DNA of 64,000 bases from Mesorhizobium loti (GTDB lineage Bacteria > Pseudomonadota > Alphaproteobacteria > Rhizobiales > Rhizobiaceae). Shown piece by piece: positions 24,323 to 33,343 of the stretch. Below the pieces are notes generated by a model, which worked only from the letters and a program-made list of their open reading frames with translations, was not told where the DNA came from and searched no databases. The DNA lies in contig NZ_CP033334.1 in NCBI RefSeq assembly GCF_013170705.1, forward strand, positions 4,255,501 through 4,319,500, read 5' to 3'. The translations under genes and the position numbers were made by a program. Each line of letters starts with the position of its first letter. The stretch's first letter is position 1.

Positions 24323-25549
24323 ATGGCTTCCAACTGCTTCACTCGAATTAGGCTCATGGCGACCGGTATACGCCGGAGTACCAGGGCAAATGTTGCCACC
24401 ATCTTCGCCCTCAGCCTGCCGATCGTTGTCGGCGCCGCCGGCTTTGGCGTTGAGACCTCCTACTGGTACTACAACAGCTTGAGACTGCAGGCGACGGCCG
24501 ATGCCGCCGCCTATGCCGGCGCGCTTGAACAGATCTCAGGGTCCGACAACCCGACGATCGTCGCGGCCGCGACACAATCGGCCGCGTCGAATGGGTTGGG
24601 CTCGGGCACGATCGTCGTCAATACGCCGCCAGTGTCCGGACCAAATACGGCGAAGAAAGCGGTCGAGGTCATCGTGAGCCAGAAGCTCGACCGGATGTTC
24701 ACCTCGATCTTCACGCAGGGCCAGGTGCCTGAACAGGCGAGGGCGGTGGCCCTTATAACCAATGCCTCGAAGTCCTGCATGACCGCGCTGGATCCGACCG
24801 CCTCGCAGGCTGTACTGTTTTCCGGCAGTACCAGCGTGAAGGTCACCGGCTGCGTGGTGATGTCCAATTCGAATGCTTCGGACGCCATAAAGCTCCAGGG
24901 CTCGGCGGCACTGCAGGTCGATTGCCTGATATCGGCGGGCGGCGTTTCACTGAACAATCCGGTCACCACCGTTTGCCCAGCCCCGATCACCCAGGCGCTG
25001 CCTGCCGCCGATCCATTCGCCGACCTGCCGACCCCGGCGGCTTCAAATCCCTGCCAGAACACCAACAAATCGACGCTGAAACCCGGCACCTACTGCGGCG
25101 GACTCAGCCTTAGCGGCAGCGTTACCCTCCAGCCGGGCGTCTATGTCGTCCAGGGCAATCTCAAGATAAACGCCAACGCTTCCGTCACCGGCAGCGGGGT
25201 GACCATCTTCATGTCAGGCAGCTCGACGGTCAGCATGAATGGCAACGCCTCCGTGCAGCTCAGCGCGCCGACTTCGGGCGCCTATTCAGGTGTTCTGTTC
25301 TATGGCGACAGGGCCGGCAGCAGTGCATCCAGCACATTCAACGGCACAGCCGACTCGCTGCTGACTGGGGCCATCTACTTCCCAAGACAGCAGGTCAGCT
25401 ATCTCGGCAATTTCTCGGGCAACGGCGGCTGCACCCAAGTCGTCGCCGATACGATACAATGGTCAGGCAATTCAACCATCAATCAGGATTGCACCAGCCT
25501 CGGGATGCGCGACATTCCGGCCGCGCAGTCCGTGGCATTGGTCGAGTAG
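24323..25549 (+). CDS. TadG-like pilus assembly protein
   Basis: A 408-residue protein with an N-terminal Tad segment: RRSTRANVATIFALSLPIVVGAAGF and LRLQATADAAAYAGALEQ, the pattern of the putative Flp pilus-assembly TadG N-terminal domain. The remainder is rich in Ser, Thr, Gly and Asn and has beta-helix-like repeats (GSVTLQPGVYVVQGNLKI). TadG-type proteins are envelope-associated pseudopilin-like or assembly components. Met at 24356 is an alternative start with a weak AGG before it. It heads a three-gene plus-strand set of Tad genes, far from the main cpa operon at 58 kb. Confidence 0.82.
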   Translation: MASNCFTRIRLMATGIRRSTRANVATIFALSLPIVVGAAGFGVETSYWYYNSLRLQATADAAAYAGALEQISGSDNPTIVAAATQSAASNGLGSGTIVVNTPPVSGPNTAKKAVEVIVSQKLDRMFTSIFTQGQVPEQARAVALITNASKSCMTALDPTASQAVLFSGSTSVKVTGCVVMSNSNASDAIKLQGSAALQVDCLISAGGVSLNNPVTTVCPAPITQALPAADPFADLPTPAASNPCQNTNKSTLKPGTYCGGLSLSGSVTLQPGVYVVQGNLKINANASVTGSGVTIFMSGSSTVSMNGNASVQLSAPTSGAYSGVLFYGDRAGSSASSTFNGTADSLLTGAIYFPRQQVSYLGNFSGNGGCTQVVADTIQWSGNSTINQDCTSLGMRDIPAAQSVALVE

Positions 25550-25555
25550 CCTCCC

Positions 25556-25996
25556 GTGGAACGCCGATCAAAGCCGATTCTTGGCGACCGTTCGGGTGTC
25601 GCGGCGGTCGAGTTCGCCATGATCCTGCCCTTCCTGTGCGCGGCGCTGCTCGGCATCATCGACGGCTGGTCCTATGTGACGAGTTCGCTGTCGATGCGCG
25701 CCGGCGTGAAGACCGCCGCGAACCTGATCATGGAAGGCTCGACCAATGACACGGCGACGCAGGCCGTTGCGATTTCGAGCTGGGAGAAGCGGCCGGCGGA
25801 CGGCCAGGTCACGCTAAGCCGAATCTATATGTGCGGGACGACCGTGGTCGACGCTTCCGCCCTGTGCAGTGGGCCGAAGGTTCCATCGGTCTATGTTCAG
25901 ATCCAGGCATCGGCCACCTGGACGCCGCCCTTCACCTTCGGCGTTTTTTCCACTTCCAGCGTTATCGGCCACCTGGAGGTGATCCGTGTCCGTTAA
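25556..25996 (+). CDS. TadE-like pilus protein
   Basis: A 146-residue protein with a pseudopilin-like N-terminus: [23 protein letters not shown], where the Glu in VEF is the conserved position for TadE pseudopilins and the hydrophobic stretch anchors it. It starts at GTG six bases after the TadG-like stop and overlaps the next TadE-like gene by 11 bases. Processing would need the prepilin peptidase TadV/CpaA, which is not in this window. Confidence 0.85.
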   Translation: MERRSKPILGDRSGVAAVEFAMILPFLCAALLGIIDGWSYVTSSLSMRAGVKTAANLIMEGSTNDTATQAVAISSWEKRPADGQVTLSRIYMCGTTVVDASALCSGPKVPSVYVQIQASATWTPPFTFGVFSTSSVIGHLEVIRVR

Positions 25997-26390
25997 GGCA
26001 AGCGCCTTCAAGTGGGATCGATCGGGTGGAGCGGCATTGGAGTTCGCGCTGATCGCGCCATTCCTCATCATATTGCTGTTCGGAATCTTCGCCTTCGGCT
26101 GGTCGATGAACTCGGTTTCCAGCGTTCGCTATACGCTTGAGACATCGTCGCGCTCGCTGCAGCTTCAGAACACATTGACCCAGGCCGACATCCAATCGAT
26201 CGCCACGCAGAAATTGCAGGCCCTGGGTTTGAAGGATGTGAATGTGACGATAGCCATCGACCCGGCGAGCGGCGGCTTCCGCATGGCGCATCTGACCGCC
26301 ACCTATGCCTTCGTCGTCGACTTCCCTTACCTCAGCGCCTTCCCGATCAATTACGCGACCACCGTTACCGTGCCGCTGGTTGGCGGCTAG
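25986..26390 (+). CDS. Second TadE-like pilus protein
   Basis: A 134-residue pseudopilin-like protein with [20 protein letters not shown], the same TadE signature as its neighbour, followed by about 90 extracytoplasmic residues. GTG at 25986 overlaps the upstream gene. Together the three genes form a compact minor-pseudopilin cluster. No obvious terminator directly follows. Confidence 0.85.
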   Translation: MSVKASAFKWDRSGGAALEFALIAPFLIILLFGIFAFGWSMNSVSSVRYTLETSSRSLQLQNTLTQADIQSIATQKLQALGLKDVNVTIAIDPASGGFRMAHLTATYAFVVDFPYLSAFPINYATTVTVPLVGG

Positions 26391-26816
26391 GCGTGTCAGC
26401 TGGCAGGTTTTTGGCAGTCAAGTGACGCAGGCATGCTCGGGTTCCTGGGCGCTATCGGTCAATGAGCAGAACAAGCGAACCCCCAAAAGGCACCATTGAT
26501 TCAACCCATCTGCCGACCACCGACGCAAGAAGATGGTTTCGAGCGGTTAACGAGGGGCATGGGATCGATCCTGCCGCCGGAACATTCTTCGCCTGGTGAA
26601 GTTCTGAATCTGCCTTGGTTTTGATCCCCGTGGGCCAAGGCCAGGAAGCTGCCTCTATCAGCCTCCAGCGAGCCCGCCTCGGACGGGGGCAAGACTGTCT
26701 GGGGCGGGCTTCGTTCAGCCTTGTCGTCGCGGCAAGCAGTTTTCCACCGTTAACTCCAGCCTGTGGATCGAGTTTTCTTGCACGAGCTTCGATGTGTCGC
26801 TTATTAGAGACCTCTT
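26391..26816. other. Gene-poor spacer with an imperfect hairpin
   Basis: No coding region with a start signal was found in these 426 bp. The main structure is an imperfect stem: GCCCGCC (26672-26678) with GGCGGGC (26703-26709), extended inward by GAC/GTC across an internal loop. It could be the terminator of the TadE genes or a small RNA hairpin; no long U-tract follows. Confidence 0.35.
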
Positions 26817-27008
26817 ATGGAGCGACGGCACGCAATACGGAGAGTCAGGGATGGGCTCTGGGAGGTCTACGACATAGACAACAACAAGGTTGTGCGCGTG
26901 GGCGGAGTGCCTTTGACAAACTTGTTGGATGAAGACGCGCTCGACGCCTTGGATCTGATAAGGGATGGTTTTCTGACCCCGGCCAAATCCGCGAGGACAA
27001 AGTCCTGA
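26817..27008 (+). CDS. Small hypothetical protein
   Basis: A 63-residue soluble frame (MERRHAIRRVRDGLWEVYDI...) with balanced composition and a predicted strand-turn-strand then helix (EDALDALDLIRDGFL). No ribosome binding site of note and no known family. Reported because its composition looks protein-like rather than like a GC-rich shadow. Confidence 0.42.
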   Translation: MERRHAIRRVRDGLWEVYDIDNNKVVRVGGVPLTNLLDEDALDALDLIRDGFLTPAKSARTKS

Positions 27009-27030
27009 AGCAAGGCTCCAGTTCGGCAGG

Positions 27031-27216
27031 CTAGTCGGGCGTTAGAGATTTCAATCCCAGACGCAAACGCTGATCTTCAGCGAAGACGACGGCATCTGGC
27101 TCACGTTCGAAGGCTCTGGAATAGGTGTTGCCGTCCCTTCCTACGATCCTAACAACCCACTCGCCTAAGGACGGGCTGATTTCTACAGCTGGGGAAGACG
27201 GTTTGTTATAGGCCAT
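27031..27216 (-). CDS. Small hypothetical protein
   Basis: A 61-residue frame starting at MAYNKPSS. The middle part (GEWVVRIVGRDGNTYSRAFERE) resembles a small antiparallel sheet and the C-terminus a helix. It converges on the 26817 gene. No family recognised; the start could be at 27261. Confidence 0.42.
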   Translation of the reverse strand: MAYNKPSSPAVEISPSLGEWVVRIVGRDGNTYSRAFEREPDAVVFAEDQRLRLGLKSLTPD

Positions 27217-27336
27217 GCCATTGCGCTGTTGCAATTGCAATGCCAGCTCAAGCTGACCCAAAACGGGACGCTTTTCGCCTGGTCGAACCTCGAAACAAGA
27301 ACATTCACCAACCCACGACGGTTGCTGGTGCGGCCC

Positions 27337-27531
27337 CTAACCTATGGCGTGCTGCTCACCCCACAAGCCGACATTGTGAGGAACTTGCGGAGCGGATGTT
27401 GAAGCGCCGACCAGAGCGACGATAATACCCAGGCCTATCGCGACGGCCACGGCGACCACAGCGACGCTGGCTCCAGGCGTGTGCTGGTTGCGTTCCAGAG
27501 CCTTGCCGAGATCGTCGAAGGTTGTTTCCAT
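27337..27531 (-). CDS. Small hypothetical membrane protein
   Basis: A 64-residue frame with one hydrophobic helix (SVAVVAVAVAIGLGIIVALVG) after an amphipathic N-terminus (TTFDDLGKALERN). No convincing ribosome site. Single-helix proteins of this size are common, but evidence is limited to composition. Confidence 0.35.
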   Translation of the reverse strand: METTFDDLGKALERNQHTPGASVAVVAVAVAIGLGIIVALVGASTSAPQVPHNVGLWGEQHAIG

Positions 27532-28094
27532 TCGCCGAAGCTAACAGACGTCAGGCAAACAAGGCGTTAACGGGCGAGCGTAAGCCGGAGCCGTAGGAAA
27601 TCCCCATGCACGACAGCGACGGAAGTCGCGTTTTTCCAGTGGCACACCACGGGGCCGGCGCGGTCCTGCAACCGCACCTTACGCGGAACATTAGCCGTCT
27701 CTAAAAGTTGATCCGTGCGGCAGGTAGGTGCCCTCCATCGTCCTGCCGAAGATCGGGCCTCCGATCGGGCCCGCGCCTTCGCCGCCAGAGGGGCGCGGGC
27801 TTCAACTTGCCAGGGTATGACGATTTCCAGCAACTTTGTGGACAGCGGACTCGTAGAGCAATTGGTCGCTCTGTTTATGTCCCTCATGCCAGGGCGGCTG
27901 GCTCGCTGAGATTTCGTTGGGGTTTCTCGGCGAGCCTACCCAAGGAGGGGATAAAATGGCCGGCGCCCGTCGGTTGGGGACCGTTGGGGTGGGGGTGGAC
28001 GCCGGCCAAGCGGACAATCAGGTCCGCCGCATGAACGGCATGACCGATTCAAGAAGCCTGCGATATGGTGCGATCACGGACTGCTGGCGCATGA
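27532..28094. other. Gene-poor stretch without a confident gene
   Basis: About 560 bp with no frame that looks like a conserved protein. One 47-codon plus-strand frame at 27956-28099 has an ideal AAGGAGG seven bases before its ATG, but its sequence is low in complexity, and its stop lies in the first unit of a tandem repeat. It could be a decayed or very small gene. Confidence 0.35.
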
Positions 28095-28158
28095 CCTAGC
28101 CGACTTGGGGCCTAGCCGACTTGTGGCCTAGCTGACTTGTGGCCTAGCTGACTTGGGG
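28095..28158. repeat. Tandem repeat, four 16-bp units
   Basis: Units of the form CCTAGCYGACTTGKGG follow each other without gaps at 28095, 28111, 28127 and 28143. They differ at only two positions (C or T in the sixth to seventh region; G or T near the end). CTAG is usually scarce in such genomes, so four copies in 64 bp stand out. The array lies in a gene-poor interval. Confidence 0.85.
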
Positions 28159-28425
28159 CTTCCTTATGGGCAAGCCGGCTATTGCTTTTGCCGGCCCACG
28201 TATCGCCAGGAGGGGCGTCGGCTCCACAGGGGAGCAGGGTGCTGATCCGCCGTGTTGTCTGACATCACCTTCCAAACCCCGCGCAGCTTTGATCACGGCC
28301 TTGCGGCTGTTGCCGTGTTTGAGGATCAACTCCCAGACCAGGTCCGCGGTCAAACCGTTCTCCGAAGCGAAACATTCGACCTGATGGTCGTGAATAGCAT
28401 CACACCAGGGCTTATAGCCGCCCAT
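28144..28425 (-). CDS. Doubtful small hypothetical protein
   Basis: A minus-strand frame of 93 residues from MGGYKPW. One segment (GLTADLVWELILKHGNSRKAVIKAARGL) looks like a genuine helical motif, but the C-terminal part is Pro/Ala-rich and runs through the last unit of the tandem repeat. It may be a decayed gene. No family assigned. Confidence 0.25.
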   Translation of the reverse strand: MGGYKPWCDAIHDHQVECFASENGLTADLVWELILKHGNSRKAVIKAARGLEGDVRQHGGSAPCSPVEPTPLLAIRGPAKAIAGLPIRKPQVS

Positions 28426-28565
28426 TTGGGCCTCCGCTTTAGGCGCCGCATGCAAAATATGCACTTCTGTCTGATGTGGGTGAAACATGCGAACGAAGGA
28501 CGCGGCACGGCGCCAGGCGCCAGCGAGCATCGAGGCAGTGATCGGGGCGATGTAGCGCGGAACGC

Positions 28566-28730
28566 CTACTTCCAGTCAGCCTCCGTGTTCTTTTGGAACG
28601 CGACCGCGCCGCTGCGGAGAGGGCGAACCAGCAACCCGAGGATGATGTCGCCGAATAGCCAGAACCCAAGCAACATGCCTGCCGCGGAGGTTCCTCCGGT
28701 GAATGGCAGTGCCGGGTTGTCCGGCGGCAT
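28566..28730 (-). CDS. Small hypothetical single-helix membrane protein
   Basis: A 54-residue frame starting MPPDNPALPF. It contains a well-formed membrane helix (MLLGFWLFGDIILGLLV) followed by a basic patch (RPLRSG) and a polar tail ending in TEADWK. The FW-x-x-GD-x-x-LGLLV pattern recurs in small proteobacterial membrane proteins. The ribosome binding site is weak. Confidence 0.5.
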   Translation of the reverse strand: MPPDNPALPFTGGTSAAGMLLGFWLFGDIILGLLVRPLRSGAVAFQKNTEADWK

Positions 28731-29014
28731 CAGAGGTGGTGAGGTATTGCTCGCCCGATATCTTGATCGCGTATATCCACAGGCCCGTCAGGGCGTTGAA
28801 AGCCAAGGGGCGGCCCTGCAGCCAGGTTGGGCCATTTCCGGGGTGGACTTCATCCACGCCGCGATGCCTGACGAGACTGACACCTGATGGCCACGCTTTT
28901 GGATCATGACTGCCGCCGACGGTGGCCGCTCGGCTTCAGGTCTGCGATTCGGCGCGGATATTGGCCAAACTTTGGACGGGGAACGGAGGTTTTCGGCTAA
29001 GTGCTTGAAGTCGC

Positions 29015-29089
29015 TGGTACGCCCAAGGGGAATCGAACCCCTGTTACCGCCGTGAAAGGGCGGTGTCCTAACCGCTAGACGATGGGCGC
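29015..29089 (-). tRNA. tRNA-Glu (UUC anticodon)
   Basis: A full cloverleaf on the minus strand. The acceptor stem pairs GCGCCCA with TGGGCGT, the D arm lies around CGTCTAGCGGTTAGGAC, and the anticodon loop is CUUUCAC with UUC at its centre. The T arm is GGGG-TTCGATT-CCCC, with discriminator A and encoded CCA (29017-29015). A sigma70-type promoter lies just upstream. Confidence 0.97.
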
Positions 29090-29104
29090 GCTCAGACGAA
29101 GCGG

Positions 29105-29133
29105 CTTATACTGGCGTTGCGCGCAACCGGCAA
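29105..29133 (-). promoter_or_regulatory. Promoter of the tRNA-Glu gene
   Basis: On the minus strand TTGCCG (29133-29128) is followed after 17 bases by TATAAG (29110-29105), 16 bases before the tRNA 5' end. Both boxes and the spacing fit a housekeeping promoter. Confidence 0.65.
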
Positions 29134-29236
29134 CCCGTCAAGTGCAGCCCTGGACAACTTTTTTCCGACCTTTGGAAACACAGGGCTTCATCACGGCTGC
29201 ACGGCTTGGTGACTAGCGGAAACGCCCATCGCTTCG

Positions 29237-29410
29237 TCATTCCAGGGCCGAGCGAGGAGCGAGGCGACGCGGCCTAGCCCTTGGGATCCATGCCGCGACT
29301 TCAAGGCGTTGCAACAGTGCGGAATTCTGCCCCTACGCTTCAACCAAGTCACGGAATGGATCCCCGGGTCTTCGCGACGGAGCTTCGCTGCTGCTCAGCC
29401 CATGGTTGGC
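29237..29410. repeat. Long imperfect palindromic intergenic element
   Basis: The arms contain GGGATCCAT (29283-29291) and ATGGATCCC (29356-29364), with imperfect pairing continuing outward through gcgaggcgacgcgg and its counterpart near 29365-29400. The layout is that of the mobile palindromic repeats scattered between Mesorhizobium genes, as I recall them. The remainder of the 29,090-29,511 gap shows no gene. Confidence 0.55.
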
Positions 29411-29511
29411 GAGGTTGGGAATGCTCAGGCCAATATCGAAAGTCTAGAATTGTCCGCTGAAACGATATTTGCGGCACGACCTGGCCGCTCCGGCCCGTGA
29501 AATCGCGCCCT

Positions 29512-30750
29512 TCAGCCGTCGCCGCCACCGCTGCGCCGGCGGCAGCGCCAGTTCCAGTCGCGCTCGGGGCCGACGTCGACGTGGACCGATTCGGTGTGGC
29601 AGTAGGTGCCGACGCCGCCACGGCCGGGCATGGTCCTGATGTAGTTCGCCAGTTCCCATTTGGAGACGCCGGGCACCTGGATGTCGGCGGCGGCGCAGTA
29701 CATGTGCAACGAATTCTTGGCGCCGTTGGCGCGGCGGTTGCGGGCGGGGTCGCGGTAGCCTGACGTCACCATCATCTTGCGGCCGTAATGGCCTTCGATC
29801 GTCTTCAGCACGCGCACCAGCGACGGCTTCAGGCAGGCGACATCAACGCTTTCGTTCTGCTTCAGCAGCCCGTTGGGCGCGAGCCGGGCCATGCCGGCGG
29901 CGGACGCTACCTGATAACTGCCGCCTTCGTCCTCATTGAGGTCGACGTCGCTTTCGTCGTCGAGGCCGGATTTGCGCTTGATCTCGAACAGCGCCGTCTG
30001 GCGCACGCCGGGCAACGCATCGCCACCCGTGATGTGGCCGGCTTCGTCGCCGGTCGAAGCCAGCTGTATCGGCTTTGCGGTGGAGTCGGCCGAGGCCAGT
30101 GTGATGATGGGCTTTGCCGGTGCCGACGCGGACTTGGCCTGCACGGCCGGCTGTTCGCCCGTGCGTGTTTTGACGAGCGGAGCAGGGGTCGCGGAAGCCG
30201 GCGTGGCGCCGAACATCGAGGCCAGGAAGCCCCGTTTCTTCGGTGCTTCGGCTTGTGGCATCTCACCCGCAGTCACATAGACCGGATTGTTCATCGCCGG
30301 TGCCGCGGCAGGCTTCGGCGCCGTCACCTCGGCATCGGCGGCGGCGATCTTCTGGGCGACCGCGTCGGTCTGTTGCGCCGTCTGGGCCGGCTGCTGCAGG
30401 GCCTGTGGCGTTTGTCCCGCGATCGTTTCAGCCCCGGCCGGCGTTGTCAGTGGAAAGGCAATCTCGGGCTTGGCGATCGGTACGTAAGCGACCGTTTCGG
30501 GAAGCGCCGTGTCACCTTCGCTCATCACGGTCGTCTGGGTGGTCGTGGTCTGCGATGTCGAATCGGCGGTGGCCATGGGCGTGCCGGTGGCGGCCGCATT
30601 GATGTTCGAGGAAGAGGCATTGTAGCCAGGCATTCCGACCGACATTGTCGGGTCGCCAGCCGAGGTGCAGGAGGCCAGTAGCACGGAGCAGAACGCTGCC
30701 ACGATGGCGCGGCGTTCTCCCTTTGCGAGGCTCCATCCTGCTGATTTCAA
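29512..30750 (-). CDS. DUF882/YcbK-like peptidase M15-family lipoprotein
   Basis: A protein of about 412 residues with a lipoprotein signal (AIVAAFCSVLLASC), a long Thr/Ala/Pro-rich low-complexity middle region, and a C-terminal M15-like domain. The domain shows SGYRDPARNRRANGAKNSLHMYCAAADI and HTESVHVDVG, which supply the His/Asp zinc ligands of DUF882/M15 peptidases. It probably acts on peptidoglycan in the envelope. A TTG at 30750 with GAGGGGG nine bases upstream is preferred; TTG 30756 and ATG 30798 are alternatives. It is divergent from nothing close, and follows phaC. Confidence 0.8.
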   Translation of the reverse strand: MKSAGWSLAKGERRAIVAAFCSVLLASCTSAGDPTMSVGMPGYNASSSNINAAATGTPMATADSTSQTTTTQTTVMSEGDTALPETVAYVPIAKPEIAFPLTTPAGAETIAGQTPQALQQPAQTAQQTDAVAQKIAAADAEVTAPKPAAAPAMNNPVYVTAGEMPQAEAPKKRGFLASMFGATPASATPAPLVKTRTGEQPAVQAKSASAPAKPIITLASADSTAKPIQLASTGDEAGHITGGDALPGVRQTALFEIKRKSGLDDESDVDLNEDEGGSYQVASAAGMARLAPNGLLKQNESVDVACLKPSLVRVLKTIEGHYGRKMMVTSGYRDPARNRRANGAKNSLHMYCAAADIQVPGVSKWELANYIRTMPGRGGVGTYCHTESVHVDVGPERDWNWRCRRRSGGGDG

Positions 30751-30972
30751 AGTCAAATTCCCCCTCGATACCCGGCCGGTAACTCCTTGGCGCAGCATTG
30801 GCCGCCGCAGTCCAGGGTGACCTTTGTCTCCGATCCGGAAACGAGACCTGTGTCAAATCCGCAAGCTCGAAAGTATCTTTGCAGCGATTGCCGAATTACG
30901 GCCGCTCGACGGTTGACGACACCATTTCGCCCGCTTTTGGCAGGCCGTCAACTCACCAGACATTACAGTCCG

Positions 30973-32808
30973 TTACACACGCACCTTGACATAGGTACCC
31001 GGAGCATCCCCCAAGGTTTTCATATGCTTGCCGGGTTTGCGGGCAGGCACGCGGGTGTTGTCCTTGGCTTCTATCCAGCTTTGCCAGTGCGGCCACCAGG
31101 ATCCGGGATGCTCGGTAGCCGTGGCTATCCACTGGTTGAAATCGCCGATCGGCGCGCCGCCGGTCCAGTACTGGTACTTGTTGGATGCGGGCGGATTGAC
31201 GACACCCGCTATGTGGCCGGATCCGGCCATCACATAGTCGACCTTGCCGCCGAAATACTTCGAACCGACGAAGACGGACAGCGCCGGCGCGATGTGATCT
31301 TCCTTCGAGGCGAGGTTGTAGATCGGGATGGTGACATCGCCGAGCGAGACGGTGCGGCCCGCCAACTCCATCGTGCCGCGCGAGAGGTTGTTCTCGAGAT
31401 AGCAGTTGCGCAGGTAGAAGGAGTGGTTGGCCGCCGCCATGCGGGTCGAATCGGCATTCCAGTAGAGCAGGTCGAAGGGCAGGGGATCCTTGCCGCGCAT
31501 GTAGTTGTTGACGACATAAGGCCAGATCAGGTCACCGGATCGCAGCATGTTGAAGGCGGTCGCCATCTTGGTTCCGTCGAGGTAGCCCTTTTCGTTCATC
31601 GACTTTTCCACCGCCGCGACCTGTTCCTCGTCGACGAACACTTTCAGGTCGCCGGCATGGGTGAAGTCGACCTGCGTGGTGAAGAAGGTCGCCGACTTGA
31701 CGCGGTCGTCGCCTTCGCTGGCCATCAGCGCCAATGCCGCCGCCAGCAGCGTGCCACCAACGCAGTAGCCGATCGCGTTGACGTCGCGCTCGCCCGTGGC
31801 CTTTTCGATCGTGTCGAGGCCGTATTGCAGGCCTTCCCTTATATAGGCTTCCCAGTTCTTGGCGCCGTGGCGCTCGTCGGGATTGATCCAGGAGATGACG
31901 AAGACGGTATGGCCCTGCTCGATCGCCCAGCGGATGAAGGATTTCTGCGGGTTGAGGTCGAGTATGTAGAACTTGTTGATCCAGGGCGGGCAGATCAGCA
32001 GCGGCCGTTTCAGCACCGTCTCGGTGGATGGATCATACTGGATGATCTCCGCGACGTCGCTGCGGCCAACCACCTTGCCGGGCGTGGTGGCGATGTTGCG
32101 GCCGATCTCGAAGGGCGAATAGTCGGCCTGGCGCAGTTTCAGGTCGCCCTTGCCGGCGGCGATGTCCTCGGCCAGCATCTTCATGCCGCGCACCAGGTTC
32201 TCGCCGTTGGAGGCGACGGTTTCGCGAAACAGTTCCGGATTGGTCAGGATGAAATTCGACGGCGAGATGGCGTTGGACACCTGCTTGACGTAGAAGCTCG
32301 CCTTGTGGCGGGTGTGCTCGTCCAGACCTTCGGCGTGCTCGACCAGTTCGGACGCCCAGCGCGAGGTGACGAGATAGGCCTGCTTGAGAAAATCGAAGAA
32401 GGCGTTGCGGCCCCATTCCGGATCCTGGAAGCGCTTGTCGCCGCGCTCCGGCTTGACGGCATCGTCGGCACCCTCGGCGCTGGGGCTGACACGCTGAATG
32501 GCGTTCGCCCACACGGTCATATAGCCGGCGAACAGCCGCGTCTGCGCTTCGAGCGCCCGCTGCGGATCGGCAAGCCAGTATTCGCTGAGCTTGGAGAAGG
32601 TCTTGACCATGTCGACGACCGGTTCGGCGACGTGGTCGCGCACTTCGCCTTTTTCGCGCGGCTCGGCCCAGGCGGACGCCGCCTTGCCGGCCTGTTCGAG
32701 CATGCGCGCCATGTTCAACGCGAAGCGTTCCGGATCCTTCACCAGATATTGCTCGACGGTCGAAGGCTCGTCATCTTCCGTTTTGCCCGAATCGGGTGTT
32801 TTGGACAT
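30973..32808 (-). CDS. phaC: Class I poly(3-hydroxyalkanoate) synthase
   Basis: A 611-residue PHA synthase that polymerises hydroxyacyl-CoA into storage polyester on carbonosome granules. The lipase-like box GYCVGG has the nucleophilic Cys near residue 349. The catalytic Asp region is around KEDHIAPA, and the His lies in [10 protein letters not shown]. The N-terminal PhaC domain ([15 protein letters not shown] ... [18 protein letters not shown]) is complete. The start at 32808 (MSKTPDSG) has GGGAGGA 12 bases upstream. PHA storage is typical for rhizobia. The next gene upstream is divergent. Confidence 0.96.
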   Translation of the reverse strand: MSKTPDSGKTEDDEPSTVEQYLVKDPERFALNMARMLEQAGKAASAWAEPREKGEVRDHVAEPVVDMVKTFSKLSEYWLADPQRALEAQTRLFAGYMTVWANAIQRVSPSAEGADDAVKPERGDKRFQDPEWGRNAFFDFLKQAYLVTSRWASELVEHAEGLDEHTRHKASFYVKQVSNAISPSNFILTNPELFRETVASNGENLVRGMKMLAEDIAAGKGDLKLRQADYSPFEIGRNIATTPGKVVGRSDVAEIIQYDPSTETVLKRPLLICPPWINKFYILDLNPQKSFIRWAIEQGHTVFVISWINPDERHGAKNWEAYIREGLQYGLDTIEKATGERDVNAIGYCVGGTLLAAALALMASEGDDRVKSATFFTTQVDFTHAGDLKVFVDEEQVAAVEKSMNEKGYLDGTKMATAFNMLRSGDLIWPYVVNNYMRGKDPLPFDLLYWNADSTRMAAANHSFYLRNCYLENNLSRGTMELAGRTVSLGDVTIPIYNLASKEDHIAPALSVFVGSKYFGGKVDYVMAGSGHIAGVVNPPASNKYQYWTGGAPIGDFNQWIATATEHPGSWWPHWQSWIEAKDNTRVPARKPGKHMKTLGDAPGTYVKVRV

Positions 32809-32906
32809 GGTTCGCGGGGTTCCTCCCGAAGCGTTTTCTTGACATATTAACATGGGACATCCGACAGGGTCCAATCTCGCTCTACCTCGGCTGCCAAGGA
32901 AACAAT

Positions 32907-33299
32907 ATGACGATTAATATTGGCGAGACTGTTTTTTTTGGTGCCGCACGCTTTTGCCGCATCGGCGTGGCGATCGTCCTCGTGGGGATCGCCGGATGTT
33001 CGAGCACGAATACCAGCGGACCGGTGCCGATGGCCGAGAATGCGGGGCCGAAGGACACGGGCACCTTTCCGAACCTGAACATCCCGCCGCAAGTGGCGAA
33101 CAAGCAGTTCACCGAGGCCGAGCGGAACGCCAAGCTCGCCGAACTCAAGGCCGACAAGAGCGGGCAGGGTGCCAAAAGGGGCGGCGGCTCCGTCACCGAT
33201 CAGGCGGCGCTGACGGATCTGGCCAAGAAGCACGGCCCCCAGACGCTGAAGCAGATCGAAGGCAAATGCGATCCCACCCTCGACCCTACCTGCAAATGA
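32907..33299 (+). CDS. Small hypothetical lipoprotein
   Basis: A 130-residue protein starting MTINIGETV with AAGGAAAC before the ATG. A lipobox (VLVGIAGC) sits at the end of the signal peptide, followed by a Pro/Asn-rich region, a charged helix ([17 protein letters not shown]) and a tail with two cysteines. It is divergent from phaC and 45 bases upstream of the aminotransferase gene. No family recognised beyond lipoprotein. Confidence 0.75.
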   Translation: MTINIGETVFFGAARFCRIGVAIVLVGIAGCSSTNTSGPVPMAENAGPKDTGTFPNLNIPPQVANKQFTEAERNAKLAELKADKSGQGAKRGGGSVTDQAALTDLAKKHGPQTLKQIEGKCDPTLDPTCK

Positions 33300-33343
33300 G
33301 TATATAGCGCGCGCCCAATACCCCTTTGCTGTCTGGAACCGCC

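Noticed and set aside
28095..28158. CRISPR array
   Set aside because: Units are contiguous without spacers and there are no cas genes.
30787..32850. A 687-codon open frame on the plus strand opposite phaC
   Set aside because: It mirrors the phaC gene in a GC-rich region, has no recognisable domain and no ribosome site; PhaC has all catalytic motifs.
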